Assembly: GCF_006438725.1 (NCBI RefSeq)
Contig: NZ_RCZD01000005.1
Span: 355,588-419,587, forward strand
Source of the DNA: Ewingella americana
Lineage (GTDB): Bacteria > Pseudomonadota > Gammaproteobacteria > Enterobacterales > Enterobacteriaceae
Direction of reading: 5' to 3'
DNA length: 64,000 bases
Part shown: piece by piece, positions 19,889 through 30,037 of the stretch
Layout: every line of letters starts with the position of its first letter
Numbering within the stretch: the first letter of the stretch is position 1
The notes under the pieces: model-generated
What the model saw: only the letters and a program-made list of their open reading frames with translations
Told to the model about the DNA's origin: nothing
The model's database searches: none
Position numbers and translations under genes: made by a program

Positions 19889-22486
19889 GTGCTAGAAGAA
19901 TACCGTAAGCACGTAGCCGAGCGTGCTGCTGAGGGCATCGTCCCCAAGCCACTTGATGCTGCACAGATGGCCGCGCTGGTTGAGTCCCTGAAGAATCCGC
20001 CAAAAGGCGAAGAAGACACGCTGCTAGACCTGCTGATTAATCGTGTACCGCCAGGCGTTGATGAAGCCGCCTATGTTAAAGCCGGGTTCCTGGCTGCTGT
20101 CGTCAAAGGCGAAACAACTTCCCCGTTGGTTACCCGTGAAAAAGCTGTCGAACTGCTGGGCACCATGCAGGGCGGATACAATATTCATCCGCTGATCGAC
20201 GCGCTGGATGATGAGACACTGGCCCCTATCGCTGCCAAAGCGCTGTCCCATACTCTGCTGATGTTTGACAACTTCTACGATGTGGAAGAGAAAGCGCACG
20301 CAGGTAACCAACACGCGAAAAAAATTCTACAGTCCTGGGCCGATGCCGAATGGTATCTGTCACGCTCACCACTGGCCGAAAAAATCACGGTGACCGTGTT
20401 CAAGGTGACCGGCGAAACGAACACCGATGATTTGTCTCCGGCTCAGGATGCCTGGTCCCGTCCAGATATTCCTCTGCATGCGCTGGCGATGCTGAAAAAC
20501 GAACGCGAAGGCATCGTGCCTGATGCGCCGGGGACTGTGGGTCCTATCAAGCAGATCGATGAACTGAATAAAAAAGGCTTCCCGCTGGCGTATGTCGGTG
20601 ACGTGGTCGGTACTGGGTCTTCGCGTAAATCCGCCACCAACTCGGTGCTGTGGTTCATGGGCGACGACATTCCACACGTGCCGAACAAGCGCGCTGGTGG
20701 TGTGGTACTGGGCAGCAAAATTGCACCAATCTTCTTCAACACCATGGAAGATGCCGGCGCGCTGCCAATCGAAGTGGACGTTTCTGACCTCAATATGGGC
20801 GATGTGATCGACATCTTCCCGTACCTTGGCGAAGTGCGTAACCACGAGACCGGTGCTGTAGTGACCACTTTCGAGCTGAAAACCGACGTACTTCTTGATG
20901 AAGTCCGCGCCGGTGGCCGTATTCCGCTGATCATTGGCCGTGGTTTAACCACCAAAGCCCGTGAATCGCTGAAACTGCCTCTGAGCGACGTATTCCGCAT
21001 TGCTAAGCCGGTTGCTGCCAGCAATAAAGGTTTCTCGCTGGCACAGAAAATGGTTGGCCGTGCCTGTGGTGTTGCCGGTATTCGCCCTGGCGAATATTGC
21101 GAACCGAAGATGGCATCTGTGGGTTCTCAGGACACCACCGGCCCGATGACCCGTGATGAGCTGAAAGATCTGGCCTGTCTGGGCTTCTCGGCTGACCTGG
21201 TGATGCAATCATTCTGTCACACGGCGGCCTATCCTAAGCCGGTTGACGTGACCACTCACCATACGCTGCCGGACTTCATCATGAACCGCGGTGGTGTGTC
21301 ACTGCGCCCTGGCGACGGTATTATCCACTCGTGGCTGAACCGTATGCTGCTGCCTGACACCGTCGGTACCGGCGGTGACTCGCATACTCGTTTCCCAATC
21401 GGCATTTCATTCCCGGCGGGTTCTGGTCTGGTGGCCTTTGCGGCAGCGACCGGCGTGATGCCTCTTGATATGCCAGAGTCCGTACTGGTGCGTTTCAAAG
21501 GCAAAATGCAGCCGGGGATCACCCTGCGTGACCTGGTTCATGCCATTCCTTATTACGCGATTAAAGAAGGTCATCTGACCGTTGAGAAGAAGGGTAAGAA
21601 AAACCTCTTCTCTGGCCGTATTCTGGAAATCGAAGGTCTGCCGGAACTGAAAGTGGAACAGGCGTTTGAACTGGCGGATGCGTCCGCAGAACGTTCAGCG
21701 GCAGGTTGCACCATCAAACTGGATCAGGCACCGATCAAAGAGTACCTGAGCTCCAACATCGTGTTGCTGAAGTGGATGATCTCTGAAGGCTACGGCGATC
21801 GCCGTACCATTGAGCGCCGCATCAAAGGCATGGAAGAGTGGCTGGCGAATCCAAGCCTGCTCGAAGCCGACGCTGACGCCGAGTACGCGGCCGTGATCGA
21901 AATCGATCTGGCTGATATCAAAGAGCCGATCCTTTGTGCGCCGAACGATCCGGATGATGCGCGCCTGCTCTCTGACGTGCAGAACAGCAAAATCGATGAA
22001 GTCTTTATCGGTTCCTGCATGACCAACATTGGTCACTTCCGTGCGGCCGGTAAGTTGCTCGACAGCCATAAAGGCGCGTTGCCAACCCGCCTGTGGGTCG
22101 CACCACCGACCAAAATGGATGCTGCCCAGCTGACCGAAGAGGGCTACTACAGCATCTTTGGTAAGAGCGGTGCGCGGGTTGAAATTCCGGGCTGTTCACT
22201 GTGCATGGGTAACCAGGCGCGTGTTGCTGACGGCGCGACGGTGGTTTCCACCTCAACCCGTAACTTCCCGAATCGTCTGGGGAATGGCGCTAACGTCTAC
22301 CTGGCCTCCGCAGAGCTGGCTGCCATAGCGTCTCTGTTGGGCCGTTTACCGACGCCAGCAGAGTATCTGGGCTATATGGAACAGGTCGACAAAACGGCAG
22401 TGGATACTTACCGCTACCTGAACTTCGACAAGCTGAGCGAATACACCGACAAAGCTGACGGCGTGATCTTCCAAACCGCAGTGTAA
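19889..22486 (+). CDS. acnB: Aconitate hydratase B (bifunctional aconitase / 2-methylisocitrate dehydratase)
   Basis: An 865-residue [4Fe-4S] enzyme, the main TCA-cycle aconitase, interconverting citrate and isocitrate; the apo form can bind mRNA. It has the AcnB arrangement, with the N-terminal HEAT-like domain ([17 protein letters not shown]) and swivel domain before the catalytic core. Cluster ligands are the Cys of VFIGSCMTN and the pair in CSLCMGNQ. Other conserved blocks are [26 protein letters not shown] and [11 protein letters not shown]. Translation starts at GTG 19889, as the family start MLEEYRKH requires, with GAGGAG just upstream. Same length as E. coli AcnB. Confidence 0.98.
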   Translation: MLEEYRKHVAERAAEGIVPKPLDAAQMAALVESLKNPPKGEEDTLLDLLINRVPPGVDEAAYVKAGFLAAVVKGETTSPLVTREKAVELLGTMQGGYNIHPLIDALDDETLAPIAAKALSHTLLMFDNFYDVEEKAHAGNQHAKKILQSWADAEWYLSRSPLAEKITVTVFKVTGETNTDDLSPAQDAWSRPDIPLHALAMLKNEREGIVPDAPGTVGPIKQIDELNKKGFPLAYVGDVVGTGSSRKSATNSVLWFMGDDIPHVPNKRAGGVVLGSKIAPIFFNTMEDAGALPIEVDVSDLNMGDVIDIFPYLGEVRNHETGAVVTTFELKTDVLLDEVRAGGRIPLIIGRGLTTKARESLKLPLSDVFRIAKPVAASNKGFSLAQKMVGRACGVAGIRPGEYCEPKMASVGSQDTTGPMTRDELKDLACLGFSADLVMQSFCHTAAYPKPVDVTTHHTLPDFIMNRGGVSLRPGDGIIHSWLNRMLLPDTVGTGGDSHTRFPIGISFPAGSGLVAFAAATGVMPLDMPESVLVRFKGKMQPGITLRDLVHAIPYYAIKEGHLTVEKKGKKNLFSGRILEIEGLPELKVEQAFELADASAERSAAGCTIKLDQAPIKEYLSSNIVLLKWMISEGYGDRRTIERRIKGMEEWLANPSLLEADADAEYAAVIEIDLADIKEPILCAPNDPDDARLLSDVQNSKIDEVFIGSCMTNIGHFRAAGKLLDSHKGALPTRLWVAPPTKMDAAQLTEEGYYSIFGKSGARVEIPGCSLCMGNQARVADGATVVSTSTRNFPNRLGNGANVYLASAELAAIASLLGRLPTPAEYLGYMEQVDKTAVDTYRYLNFDKLSEYTDKADGVIFQTAV

Positions 22487-22511
22487 ATCGTTATATTTGC
22501 GGCATTGTTGG

Positions 22512-22540
22512 AAAGGAGGCTTCGGCCTCCTTTTTTATTT
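22512..22540 (+). terminator. Intrinsic terminator of acnB
   Basis: Stem AAAGGAGGC/GCCTCCTTT with a stable TTCG tetraloop, then TTTATTT. It ends 33 bases before yacL, so yacL likely needs its own promoter or read-through. Confidence 0.9.
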
Positions 22541-22573
22541 CCCTTTTGGGGACCCTTTCCTGAGGACGACACC

Positions 22574-22939
22574 ATGGACTACGACTTCTTGCGTGACATT
22601 ACCGGTGAGGTCAAAGTGCGTTTTTCAATGGGCCATGAAGTGGTTGGACATTGGATTAACGAGGAAGTGAAGGGCGATTTCAGCGTGCTCGACAAGGTCG
22701 AAGCAGCGATAGCGGATGTCAAAGGCAGCGAGCGCCAGTGGGAACTGGTTGGTCATGAATACACCCTGCTGCTCGGCGATGACGAAGTGATGATCCGCGC
22801 CAATCAACTGGGCTTCGAAGGCGATGAAATGGAAGACGGAATGAGCTACTACGACGAAGAGAGCCTGGCTTTCTGCGGCGTGGAGGACTTTCTGCAAGTC
22901 CTCGAGAAATATCGTACGTTCGTGACCACCTATAAATAA
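22574..22939 (+). CDS. yacL: Conserved protein YacL (UPF0231 family)
   Basis: A 121-residue acidic cytoplasmic protein of unknown function, found next to acnB throughout the enterobacteria. It reads [20 protein letters not shown] at the start, and [18 protein letters not shown] and [13 protein letters not shown] later. The ATG at 22574 gives the E. coli-like length; an upstream in-frame start would lie in the acnB terminator. No catalytic motif or membrane segment is apparent. It ends 4 bases before the end of the convergent exporter gene. Confidence 0.93.
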   Translation: MDYDFLRDITGEVKVRFSMGHEVVGHWINEEVKGDFSVLDKVEAAIADVKGSERQWELVGHEYTLLLGDDEVMIRANQLGFEGDEMEDGMSYYDEESLAFCGVEDFLQVLEKYRTFVTTYK

Positions 22940-22943
22940 CCCT

Positions 22944-23822
22944 TTATTTGCCGCGTGAGGCCGTCCAGCACAGCAGCGAACCGGCAACCACCATGCCCAC
23001 GCCTGGCCAGAAACTGGCGCCCGGCAGGGTATGCAACCACAAACCGGCGATAAAAATCGCTGACAGCGGCGTGAAGTACGACAGCGCAGCCACCAGTGTG
23101 GCATTGCCTTTCTTCATCGCAATATCCCAGCACTGATATGAGATTGCTGTTATCGCACCCATTGCCAGCAGCTCGGTGATGGCAGGCCAGGTCAGGCTGA
23201 TGCGGGTTGATGAGTACATGAAATACAGCGCCCACAGCACTGCACCGGTTGCCAGCAGAAACAGCGGCAGAACGCCTTTGCCTTTGCTCCACAGGCGCAC
23301 CAGATTGGAATAGAGCGCCCACGCCACCGCCGCACCAAAGGCCAACGTATAAGCCACCGGATTGCCGCGCACATTGCGGATGAGTTGTTGAATATCCAGC
23401 CCGTGCCCTCCGCTTATCGCCCACAGCACGCCCGCAAATGCCAGTGCCGCTCCAGGCCACATCCACCAGCGCACTTTTAATTTCAACAGCGGCACCGCAA
23501 ACAGCAGTGTCAGGCTCGGCCATAGATAGTTGATCAGTCCCAGCTCCAGGGTTTGCTGGCGGCTATGCGCCAAACCAATGGCCAGCGAAAACGCCACCAT
23601 ATAAAACACAAACAGCAAACCGCATAAAATCAGATAGGCCGGAGACTGCCCGCGCAGCGTCGGCCGGCCGCTGGCCATCCACACCATAATGCCGCTGACG
23701 GTATAAATAGAGGCGGCAGCGCCAAACGGCCCCAGAGATTCAGCCAGAGTGCGGGTGAGCGCGATGCTCAGGCTCCACAGTAAAATGGCAATAACACCAA
23801 ACAGCGTAGCGAAACGATCCAT
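22944..23822 (-). CDS. yddG: YddG-like aromatic amino acid exporter (DMT superfamily)
   Basis: A 292-residue inner-membrane protein with ten hydrophobic helices arranged as two EamA repeats. Blocks such as AIYTVSGIMVW, LELGLINYLWPSLTLLFA, LYFMYS, and the end GMVVAGSLLCWTASR match the E. coli aromatic amino acid exporter YddG as I recall it, in order and length. DMT proteins are similar to each other, so the substrate is inference. In E. coli yddG lies elsewhere on the chromosome; here the gene lies between yacL and an outer-membrane barrel gene. Confidence 0.75.
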   Translation of the reverse strand: MDRFATLFGVIAILLWSLSIALTRTLAESLGPFGAAASIYTVSGIMVWMASGRPTLRGQSPAYLILCGLLFVFYMVAFSLAIGLAHSRQQTLELGLINYLWPSLTLLFAVPLLKLKVRWWMWPGAALAFAGVLWAISGGHGLDIQQLIRNVRGNPVAYTLAFGAAVAWALYSNLVRLWSKGKGVLPLFLLATGAVLWALYFMYSSTRISLTWPAITELLAMGAITAISYQCWDIAMKKGNATLVAALSYFTPLSAIFIAGLWLHTLPGASFWPGVGMVVAGSLLCWTASRGK

Positions 23823-23910
23823 CGGTTGGGTCTGTATCAGGGAAGCATAAAACTAAGATAAGCGATTGTTCCCATGAATTACACCGGAACAATCTCCTTA
23901 TGAGGACGCA

Positions 23911-24786
23911 TTAGAAATAGAACCCGAACTCCAGACCCAGCGTTGAAGTGGTGGTGGCGGGCTGGTAATAACCGACGTCACGCCCGTTCAACTGACCCCG
24001 TTTCTCATCTGACTTGCCATATTTCTGGTGAACATAGGAGGCTTTCACAAACAGATCTTTGTCGATGTTCCAGGTCAGGCTGGTGAAAGGTGACAGGCGC
24101 GATTTTGGTTGCAGCCAGACGCCGCCCTGATTGCTGTGCGTCCAGGTGGCGATAGGGTAAAACGCACCGCCTTCGAGACTTAGCCTGGAATCAGTTGTCA
24201 TCTGCCAGTTGGCACCCAGCGCCGCTTTGGCATAGGGCTGTAATGACACTTCCAGCGCGGTGTACTGCTGACTCCGATTTTCTGAAGCGATATAGACATC
24301 GTCGGAGCGGATATGACGCAACCAGACCTGACCCCCTGCGCTGCCTTTGGCGTCGATTGAGAGGCTTTCCGAAGCGCGGTAGCGGTAGCCACGCGTGATG
24401 TCTGTGCTAAACCCGGTGTAGTAGGTTTTGCCTTTCAGCGAGCCATCTGCCACGTTGGCTTTATCGTCAAGGGTGCTGCCTTTGTAATTGACGATGCCAA
24501 ACATCAGGCTCATGTCCCACGCAGTTAATAAGCCGCTTTGCGCATCAAGATAATTATTGGTACCAACGTTTACCCGCAGGCGGGGACCATGTTCGGCAAC
24601 ATATTTACCGTCGATATTATCGACAGTTTCATCCCATTTATAATATTCCGCCCCATAACTGACATAGTGGCGTGTTCCGTCATTGTTATTGCTAAACAAA
24701 TTTTCCCCGGCCCAGGAAACCCCGGAAGCCAATAAAGAACTCGCGACCAGCAGACTGGATGCGATCTTTAATTTATGCATTGTCAT
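23911..24786 (-). CDS. Outer-membrane beta-barrel protein of unknown family
   Basis: A 291-residue precursor with a clear Sec signal peptide (MTMHKLKIASSLLVASSLLA, then SGVSWA|GEN, cleaved after about residue 26). The mature part alternates polar and hydrophobic residues, has many aromatics, and ends in Phe (GLEFGFYF), the usual beta-barrel targeting signal. Strand-like segments include LTAWDMSLMFGIVNY, GQVWLRHIRSDDVYIA and LFVKASYVHQKYGK. I cannot name a family; omptin, KdgM, OmpV and Ail families do not fit clearly. The start could also be the ATG two codons later. It has a long AT-rich upstream region, which suggests regulated expression. Confidence 0.7.
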   Translation of the reverse strand: MTMHKLKIASSLLVASSLLASGVSWAGENLFSNNNDGTRHYVSYGAEYYKWDETVDNIDGKYVAEHGPRLRVNVGTNNYLDAQSGLLTAWDMSLMFGIVNYKGSTLDDKANVADGSLKGKTYYTGFSTDITRGYRYRASESLSIDAKGSAGGQVWLRHIRSDDVYIASENRSQQYTALEVSLQPYAKAALGANWQMTTDSRLSLEGGAFYPIATWTHSNQGGVWLQPKSRLSPFTSLTWNIDKDLFVKASYVHQKYGKSDEKRGQLNGRDVGYYQPATTTSTLGLEFGFYF

Positions 24787-25104
24787 TGTATATTTCTGTG
24801 TGCAGATAATCAGGAGTGGTGATTTTAAAAACAGCGGCAGGATGCTAACGCAGGATAAGGCAGCTAAAACAGGCTCTATTCATTTTTGGGGTAAATAAGA
24901 TCAAGCCAAAGGTTATAAGTTAAATTAAAGGTGATTAACGATCATGATTTGAGTTAGTGTCTTTGTTATATGCTGATAATTTAAGTTATTGCACAGATCA
25001 ATTTATGATCAATTTGACTTAAGGTTTTATGAAATAAGCCTTTAGCCACTTTTTCTGGTAGAAGAGCAAACTTCTACAAGGGTTGTTGCCTGTCACTCTG
25101 GATA
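24787..25104. other. AT-rich promoter region of the outer-membrane barrel gene
   Basis: This 388-bp gap (to 25174) separates speD from the barrel gene, both on the minus strand. It contains repeated GATCAATTT (24996-25015) and one arm, 25011-25022, of a 12-bp inverted repeat whose partner is 25105-25116. There is no reading frame with a ribosome site. Confidence 0.5.
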
Positions 25105-25116
25105 TTAAGTCAAATT

Positions 25117-25147
25117 AAAAAGCCAGATACTCTTGCGTCTGGCTTTT
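25117..25147 (-). terminator. Intrinsic terminator of speD
   Basis: Read on the minus strand, AGCCAGA (25144-25138) pairs with TCTGGCT (25127-25121) over a 10-base loop, followed by TTTTAATTT. Confidence 0.75.
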
Positions 25148-25174
25148 CATATTGTTCGCGGTCTTACCTGAATA

Positions 25175-25969
25175 TCACATCGACGGCAAATTGCGGCCGT
25201 AATAAATTTCCTGCATCTCTTTGTAGAGTAAGTCCGTGATCTCTTTATGTTCTGCCGCACTCAGTTCATCCGGTTTGGCATTAAACAGGTAATGTTTGAG
25301 ATCGAACTCTTTAAGCATCATTTTGGTATGGAAAATATTTTCCTGATACACATTCACATCCATCATGTCGTACAGCGCTTTCATATCCTGAGACATAAAA
25401 TTCTGAATCGAATTGATGGAGTGATCGATGTAGTGCTTCACACCATTGACGTCACGGGTGAAGCCGCGCACGCGATAATCAATGGTGACAATGTCCGATT
25501 CCAGCTGGTGAATGAGATAGTTCAATGCTTTCAACGGTGAAATCACGCCACAGGTGGAAACTTCGATATCGGCACGGAAAGTACAGAGGCCACCTTCCGG
25601 GTGACTTTCCGGGTAGGTGTGAACGCAGATATGACTCTTATCGAGGTGGGCCACCACCGAATTTGATAACGGACCCGGATGCTCAGTGGTATCCACATCA
25701 CGCGGATCGACCGGCTCTTCGCTCACTAAAATCGTGACGCTGGCACCCTGTGGTTCGTAATCCTGTCGTGCCACGTTAAGGACATTCGCGCCGATGATCG
25801 AGCAGGTTTCGGTGAGAATTTCCGTCAAACGGTTGGCGTTATACTCTTTGTCAATGTAGGCGATATAGCCATCACGATCGTCAGCCGTCTTGGCATAACA
25901 GATATCGTAGATACAAAAACTCAGGCTTTTGGTCAGGTTATTGAAGCCATGCAGTTTCAGCTTTTGCAA
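25175..25969 (-). CDS. speD: S-adenosylmethionine decarboxylase proenzyme
   Basis: A 264-residue pyruvoyl enzyme precursor supplying decarboxylated AdoMet for spermidine synthesis. Self-cleavage at Lys111-Ser112 in [13 protein letters not shown] turns Ser112 into the pyruvoyl group. The Cys and acidic residues in [17 protein letters not shown] belong to the active site. Length equals E. coli SpeD. It lies 28 bases downstream of speE, so the two form the speED operon and work in consecutive steps. Confidence 0.98.
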   Translation of the reverse strand: MQKLKLHGFNNLTKSLSFCIYDICYAKTADDRDGYIAYIDKEYNANRLTEILTETCSIIGANVLNVARQDYEPQGASVTILVSEEPVDPRDVDTTEHPGPLSNSVVAHLDKSHICVHTYPESHPEGGLCTFRADIEVSTCGVISPLKALNYLIHQLESDIVTIDYRVRGFTRDVNGVKHYIDHSINSIQNFMSQDMKALYDMMDVNVYQENIFHTKMMLKEFDLKHYLFNAKPDELSAAEHKEITDLLYKEMQEIYYGRNLPSM

Positions 25970-25997
25970 TTTAGTTCACCCCCTTATGGAAGCCATA

Positions 25998-26885
25998 TCA
26001 GCGCGCTGCTGACAGCGCATTCAGTAAATATTGTGGCAGGGCAAAGCTGCCGTGATGAATCGCCGGATTGTAATAGCGGCAAATAATGCCTGCGGCGTCG
26101 AAACGTGCCTGCAAGGTTTTGCTGTCAATCTGGCGATAGTCCGGGGTGTTGGTTGCCCAGGCAAAAGTCATGATGCCGCCGTAATAGGTCGGGATCGCGG
26201 CCTGATAAAAACTGACATCACTGAAATAGTGGCTCAGTTTGTGGTGGCTGTTGACGGCTTCATCTTGTTGCAGGAAACAGACGCCATTTTGCGCCACAAA
26301 AATCCCGCCTGGTTTCAGACAGCGCGCACAACCTTCATAAAACGCCGACGTAAACAGGCTCTCGCCAGGACCGATAGGATCGGTGCAGTCGGAGATGATC
26401 ACGTCATAGGTTTCAGCGGTTTGGTTGACGAAGTTCACGCCGTCGTCGATCACCAGATTGAAACGGGCATCGTCATAAGATCCGGCGCTGTGATTGGGCA
26501 GATACTGGCGACAAAACGCCACCACACCGGCATCAATTTCCACCATCGTCACCGACTCCACGCCTTTATGACGACACACTTCACGCAGCATTCCGCCGTC
26601 GCCGCCGCCGATAATCAGCACTTTTTTGGCGTTACCGTGAGCCAGCAGCGGCACGTGGGTCAGCATCTCGTGATAAATAAATTCATCACGCTCGGTGGTT
26701 TGCACCACGCCGTCGAGCGCCATCACGCGACCGAGTGCGGCGTTTTCGAAAATCACCAGATCCTGATGCGTGGTTTTATCACGGTACAACTCTTTTTCGA
26801 CACTGAAATACTGGCCAAAATTGGCGTGCAGAGTCTCAAACCACATTTCTTTGGGTGACAGCTTTTGTGATGAGTCATGGGACAT
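25998..26885 (-). CDS. speE: Spermidine synthase
   Basis: A 295-residue cytoplasmic aminopropyltransferase that makes spermidine from putrescine and decarboxylated AdoMet. The Rossmann-like core carries [27 protein letters not shown], and the catalytic Asp in [18 protein letters not shown]. The N-terminal beta domain has [15 protein letters not shown] and [22 protein letters not shown]. It is slightly longer than the 288-residue E. coli protein, mostly at the N-terminus. First gene of speED; the 199-bp upstream gap holds its promoter and the yacC terminator. Confidence 0.98.
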   Translation of the reverse strand: MSHDSSQKLSPKEMWFETLHANFGQYFSVEKELYRDKTTHQDLVIFENAALGRVMALDGVVQTTERDEFIYHEMLTHVPLLAHGNAKKVLIIGGGDGGMLREVCRHKGVESVTMVEIDAGVVAFCRQYLPNHSAGSYDDARFNLVIDDGVNFVNQTAETYDVIISDCTDPIGPGESLFTSAFYEGCARCLKPGGIFVAQNGVCFLQQDEAVNSHHKLSHYFSDVSFYQAAIPTYYGGIMTFAWATNTPDYRQIDSKTLQARFDAAGIICRYYNPAIHHGSFALPQYLLNALSAAR

Positions 26886-27036
26886 GTTGCGGTCTTCTCC
26901 TGAGTATTCACAGCCTTGAAAAATGGGGGCGTCATAATAGCCAACATTGCCAGCCTATGCACGGTTGAATTTCGCTCAGAGGACGTTGTTTAAAAAGAAT
27001 GGTATTAAGTGTAGCTGAGGGTAGAAAGAGGGATGA

Positions 27037-27075
27037 GAAAAGGCCCGGCGTAAGAAGCGATTAATATCCGCCGGG
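27037..27075 (-). terminator. Intrinsic terminator of yacC
   Basis: On the minus strand, CCCGGCG (27075-27069) pairs with CGCCGGG (27050-27044) and is followed by CCTTTTCTC. It lies directly downstream of yacC. Confidence 0.65.
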
Positions 27076-27084
27076 ATAGTGCGA

Positions 27085-27432
27085 TCAGTTCGAGTAGGCC
27101 AACAAGCTCAGGGAGTCGCGCGCCAGTGATTTACACTTGGTTGGCGTTGCCACAGCGATACCGCTTAAATCACGGTAACTGTCTTCGCCCATGGCCTGCA
27201 TATTGAAACTGTTGTAATTAGCCAAATCCCAGCGGTTCTGTTGTGCAAAGAACACGATGGCGCGCTTGATTTGCGCGTTAGGTAACTGGTCATAGCCGCA
27301 GTTATTTTTCAGATAAACGAAAACCGCGGTTAAGTCCGCTAAATCTTCGGCTTCAGATTCACTCAATGCCTGGCTTGCAGAGGAGAAGCCAAGGAGGGTC
27401 AGCAACAGCAAAGTCAGCGTGGTTCTTTTCAT
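27085..27432 (-). CDS. yacC: Periplasmic protein YacC (pilotin-like)
   Basis: A 115-residue exported protein with a Sec signal peptide (MKRTTLTLLLLTLLGFSSAS, cleaved near QA|LSES). The mature part is small and helical, with two Cys (NNCGYDQLP and TKCKSLARD) that probably form a disulfide. This matches E. coli YacC and resembles pilotins of the PulS/OutS type, which pilot secretins to the outer membrane; function here is unproven. It is divergent from cueO. No lipobox Cys is visible at the cleavage site. Confidence 0.85.
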   Translation of the reverse strand: MKRTTLTLLLLTLLGFSSASQALSESEAEDLADLTAVFVYLKNNCGYDQLPNAQIKRAIVFFAQQNRWDLANYNSFNMQAMGEDSYRDLSGIAVATPTKCKSLARDSLSLLAYSN

Positions 27433-27533
27433 CGAATTGTTCTTTTAATAGGAAAAGGAGACTCTAATAGAATGAAAGGACGTTAACATATTTGCCCTGA
27501 GTCACACTAAATTTCTTTTATCTGCCCTGCGGC

Positions 27534-27564
27534 TTGACCTTACCCTTGGTGGAAGGTTTAGGCT
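27534..27564 (+). promoter_or_regulatory. CueR-controlled cueO promoter
   Basis: -35 TTGACC (27534-27539) and -10 TAGGCT (27559-27564) are 19 bases apart, the long spacing typical of MerR-family promoters. Between them lies a dyad with ACCTT and AAGGT ends (27537-27557) like the E. coli CueR box. Copper-bound CueR would twist this spacer to activate cueO. Confidence 0.88.
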
Positions 27565-27606
27565 GATGTTCTTATACTGCCCGCACACCGCCAAAAGGAT
27601 CTGAAC

Positions 27607-29214
27607 ATGCATCGTCGTGACTTTATCAAATGGACCACCCTGATGGGCGCAGCCACCACGTTGCCCGGCTGGAGCCGCCTGGCATTTGCCGCCGACCGCC
27701 CGGTGCTACCGGTTCCCGCGATCCTCAAGGCCGATTACAAGGGCAACTACACCCTTAATTTACAGCGCGGGCAGAGTCAGTTTTTACCCGGCGTGAAGAC
27801 CGAAACCTGGGGTGTTAACGGCGATTTGCTTGGCCCGGCGCTGCGCATTAAGCGCGGCGAACCGGTTAAGGTCACCATTAACAACCATCTTGATGTCGCC
27901 AGCACCGTACACTGGCACGGGTTGGAAATTCCCGGTGATATCGACGGCGGCCCGCAGGGGGTGATTGCACCCGGTGCCAGCCGCACTGTGCAGTTTCAGC
28001 TCGACCAGCCCGCCTCGACGTGCTGGTTCCACCCGCATCCGCATCAGACCAGCGGTTATCAGGTCGCGATGGGGTTGGCCGGACTGGTGCTGATTGAGGA
28101 TGACGAAAGCAATAAACTGCAACTGCCTTCCCGCTGGGGTGTGGATGATATTCCGTTGATCTTTCAGGATAAACGTCTGAACGATGCCGGGCAAATTGAC
28201 TACCAGATGGACGTCATGACTGCCGCCATCGGCTGGTTCGGTAACCATATGCTGACCAACGGTGCGGTTTACCCGCAACACGGCGTCTCACGTGGCTGGG
28301 TGCGTTTGCGCCTGCTGAACGGCTGTAATGCGCGTTCGCTTAATATCGCCACCAGTGACGGTCGCCCGTTGTACGTGATCGCCAGCGACGGCGGTTTCCT
28401 GGCTGAGCCGGTAAAAGTCAGCGAACTGCCGATGCTGATGGGCGAACGCTTCGAAGTGCTGGTGGAGTGTCAGGGCAATACGCCTTTTGATATCGTCACG
28501 CTGCCGGTTAAACAGATGGGTATGACGCTGGCACCCTTTGACCAGCCGCTGCCGGTGCTGCGTATTCAGCCGACGCTGACGCTGGGCGCGCAGTCGATCC
28601 CTGACACCTTGGTGACAATGCCTGCGTTGGTTTCTGCCGATGGCCTGCCGGCCCGCTGGCTGCAACTTTCGATGGATCCCCAGCTCGACCAGCAGGGGAT
28701 GGCAGCCCTGATGGAACGCTATGGTCATCAGGCGATGGCGGGAATGAGTATGGACCACGGCGATGCAGGGAAAGGCAATGACATGGCGTCAATGCCGGGG
28801 ATGTCCCACGACGCTCATGGCGGCATGGCCGGAATGGATATGTCGAAAAGCGCTGGTAAATTTGATTTCATGAACGGCAATAAAATTAACGGTAAAGCTT
28901 ACGATATGAATGCGCCTGCTTTTGACGTCAAACGGGGCCAGTACGAGAAATGGACTCTTTCAGGAGAGGGCGACATGATGCTGCATCCTTTCCATATCCA
29001 CGGCACCCAGTTTCGTATTCTTTCCGAAAATGGGCAGCCGGTCGCTGCTCATCGTACTGGCTGGAAGGATATCGTCCGCGTTGAAGGCGCGCGCAGCGTG
29101 GTGCTGGTGCGGTTCAATCATCTGGCTGACAAACAGCAGGCTTACATGGCGCACTGCCATCTGCTGGAACACGAAGACACCGGGATGATGCTTGGTTTTA
29201 CGGTTTCTGCGTGA
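27607..29214 (+). CDS. cueO: Multicopper oxidase CueO
   Basis: A 535-residue periplasmic cuprous oxidase that detoxifies Cu(I). A Tat signal is plain ([20 protein letters not shown], cleaved near AFA|AD), fitting export of a folded copper protein. Copper ligands appear as [15 protein letters not shown], the C-terminal HPFHIHG and [14 protein letters not shown], giving one type 1 site and the trinuclear cluster. A Met/His-rich insert (about residues 375-420, with [10 protein letters not shown] and [18 protein letters not shown]) is the substrate copper-binding segment of CueO. The promoter is of CueR type. Confidence 0.97.
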   Translation: MHRRDFIKWTTLMGAATTLPGWSRLAFAADRPVLPVPAILKADYKGNYTLNLQRGQSQFLPGVKTETWGVNGDLLGPALRIKRGEPVKVTINNHLDVASTVHWHGLEIPGDIDGGPQGVIAPGASRTVQFQLDQPASTCWFHPHPHQTSGYQVAMGLAGLVLIEDDESNKLQLPSRWGVDDIPLIFQDKRLNDAGQIDYQMDVMTAAIGWFGNHMLTNGAVYPQHGVSRGWVRLRLLNGCNARSLNIATSDGRPLYVIASDGGFLAEPVKVSELPMLMGERFEVLVECQGNTPFDIVTLPVKQMGMTLAPFDQPLPVLRIQPTLTLGAQSIPDTLVTMPALVSADGLPARWLQLSMDPQLDQQGMAALMERYGHQAMAGMSMDHGDAGKGNDMASMPGMSHDAHGGMAGMDMSKSAGKFDFMNGNKINGKAYDMNAPAFDVKRGQYEKWTLSGEGDMMLHPFHIHGTQFRILSENGQPVAAHRTGWKDIVRVEGARSVVLVRFNHLADKQQAYMAHCHLLEHEDTGMMLGFTVSA

Positions 29215-29259
29215 TGCACTTTCTCAAACTTCTTTCCTAAATATCCTTCTGCACACTCA

Positions 29260-29281
29260 GGCCAGAGACACTCCTCTGGCC
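29260..29281 (+). terminator. Possible terminator of cueO
   Basis: Perfect 8-bp stem GGCCAGAG/CTCTGGCC with a 6-base loop, 45 bases after the stop. The following GCCTTCTGTC is only a weak T-tract. Confidence 0.5.
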
Positions 29282-29347
29282 GCCTTCTGTCGCCCTGATC
29301 CTCTCCCTCTCTTCTGAGCACGTCTTATCATTCGCTTATCTATATTT

Positions 29348-29375
29348 CACTTTGAAAGGTAAATCTTTCAAAGTG
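29348..29375. promoter_or_regulatory. Candidate SrlR operator upstream of srlA
   Basis: CACTTTGAAAG (29348-29358) and CTTTCAAAGTG (29365-29375) form a perfect 11-bp inverted repeat with a 6-base spacer, 100-127 bases before srlA. A related repeat occurs before srlR. TGTGA next to it (29374-29378) could be half of a CRP site. The assignment to the DeoR-type repressor SrlR is inference. Confidence 0.55.
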
Positions 29376-29474
29376 TGATCAATACAAGATAATTATATAT
29401 TCATAATGATTATATTTTATGTGTGGTGAGATAAAAATGAAAGCATAGACCCACATATCCTACAGGAGAGCGAG

Positions 29475-30023
29475 ATGATCGAGATTATCACACACGGTGC
29501 CGAGTGGTTTATCGGCCTGTTTCAGAAAGGGGGGGAGGTCTTTGTCAGTATGGTCACTGGCATTTTACCTCTCTTAATCAGTTTGCTGGTGGTGATGAAT
29601 GCGTTGATCGTATTTGTCGGCCAGAAAAGAATCGAACGTCTGGCACAACGCTGTGCCGGGAATCCGGTGTCGCGTTACCTGCTGTTGCCGGTGATTGGCA
29701 CTTTTGTGTTCTGCAACCCGATGACATTGAGCCTCGGGCGTTTCATGCCGGAGATCTACAAGCCCAGCTATTACGCTGCCAGCTCCTACAGCTGCCACTC
29801 CATGAACGGATTATTCCCGCACATCAACCCTGGCGAACTGTTCGTCTACCTCGGCGTTGCCAGCGGCCTGACCACGCTCGGATTACCTCTGGGGCCGTTG
29901 GCGGTCAGTTATTTCCTGGTCGGTATGGTGACTAATTTCTTCCGGGGCTGGGTAACCGATCTCACAACACGCATCTTCGAACGCAAGATGGGTATCCAGC
30001 TTGACCGTCAGGTTCAACTTTAA
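29475..30023 (+). CDS. srlA: PTS glucitol/sorbitol-specific EIIC component
   Basis: A 182-residue inner-membrane subunit of the sorbitol phosphotransferase transporter (EIIC2 half). It begins [21 protein letters not shown] and shows the family segments [27 protein letters not shown] (read in parts) and [24 protein letters not shown], with three or four hydrophobic helices. First gene of srlAEBD; CAGGAGAG precedes the ATG. SrlA and the membrane part of SrlE together form the translocation channel. Confidence 0.96.
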   Translation: MIEIITHGAEWFIGLFQKGGEVFVSMVTGILPLLISLLVVMNALIVFVGQKRIERLAQRCAGNPVSRYLLLPVIGTFVFCNPMTLSLGRFMPEIYKPSYYAASSYSCHSMNGLFPHINPGELFVYLGVASGLTTLGLPLGPLAVSYFLVGMVTNFFRGWVTDLTTRIFERKMGIQLDRQVQL

Positions 30024-30037
30024 ACGCGGAGCAGAAA

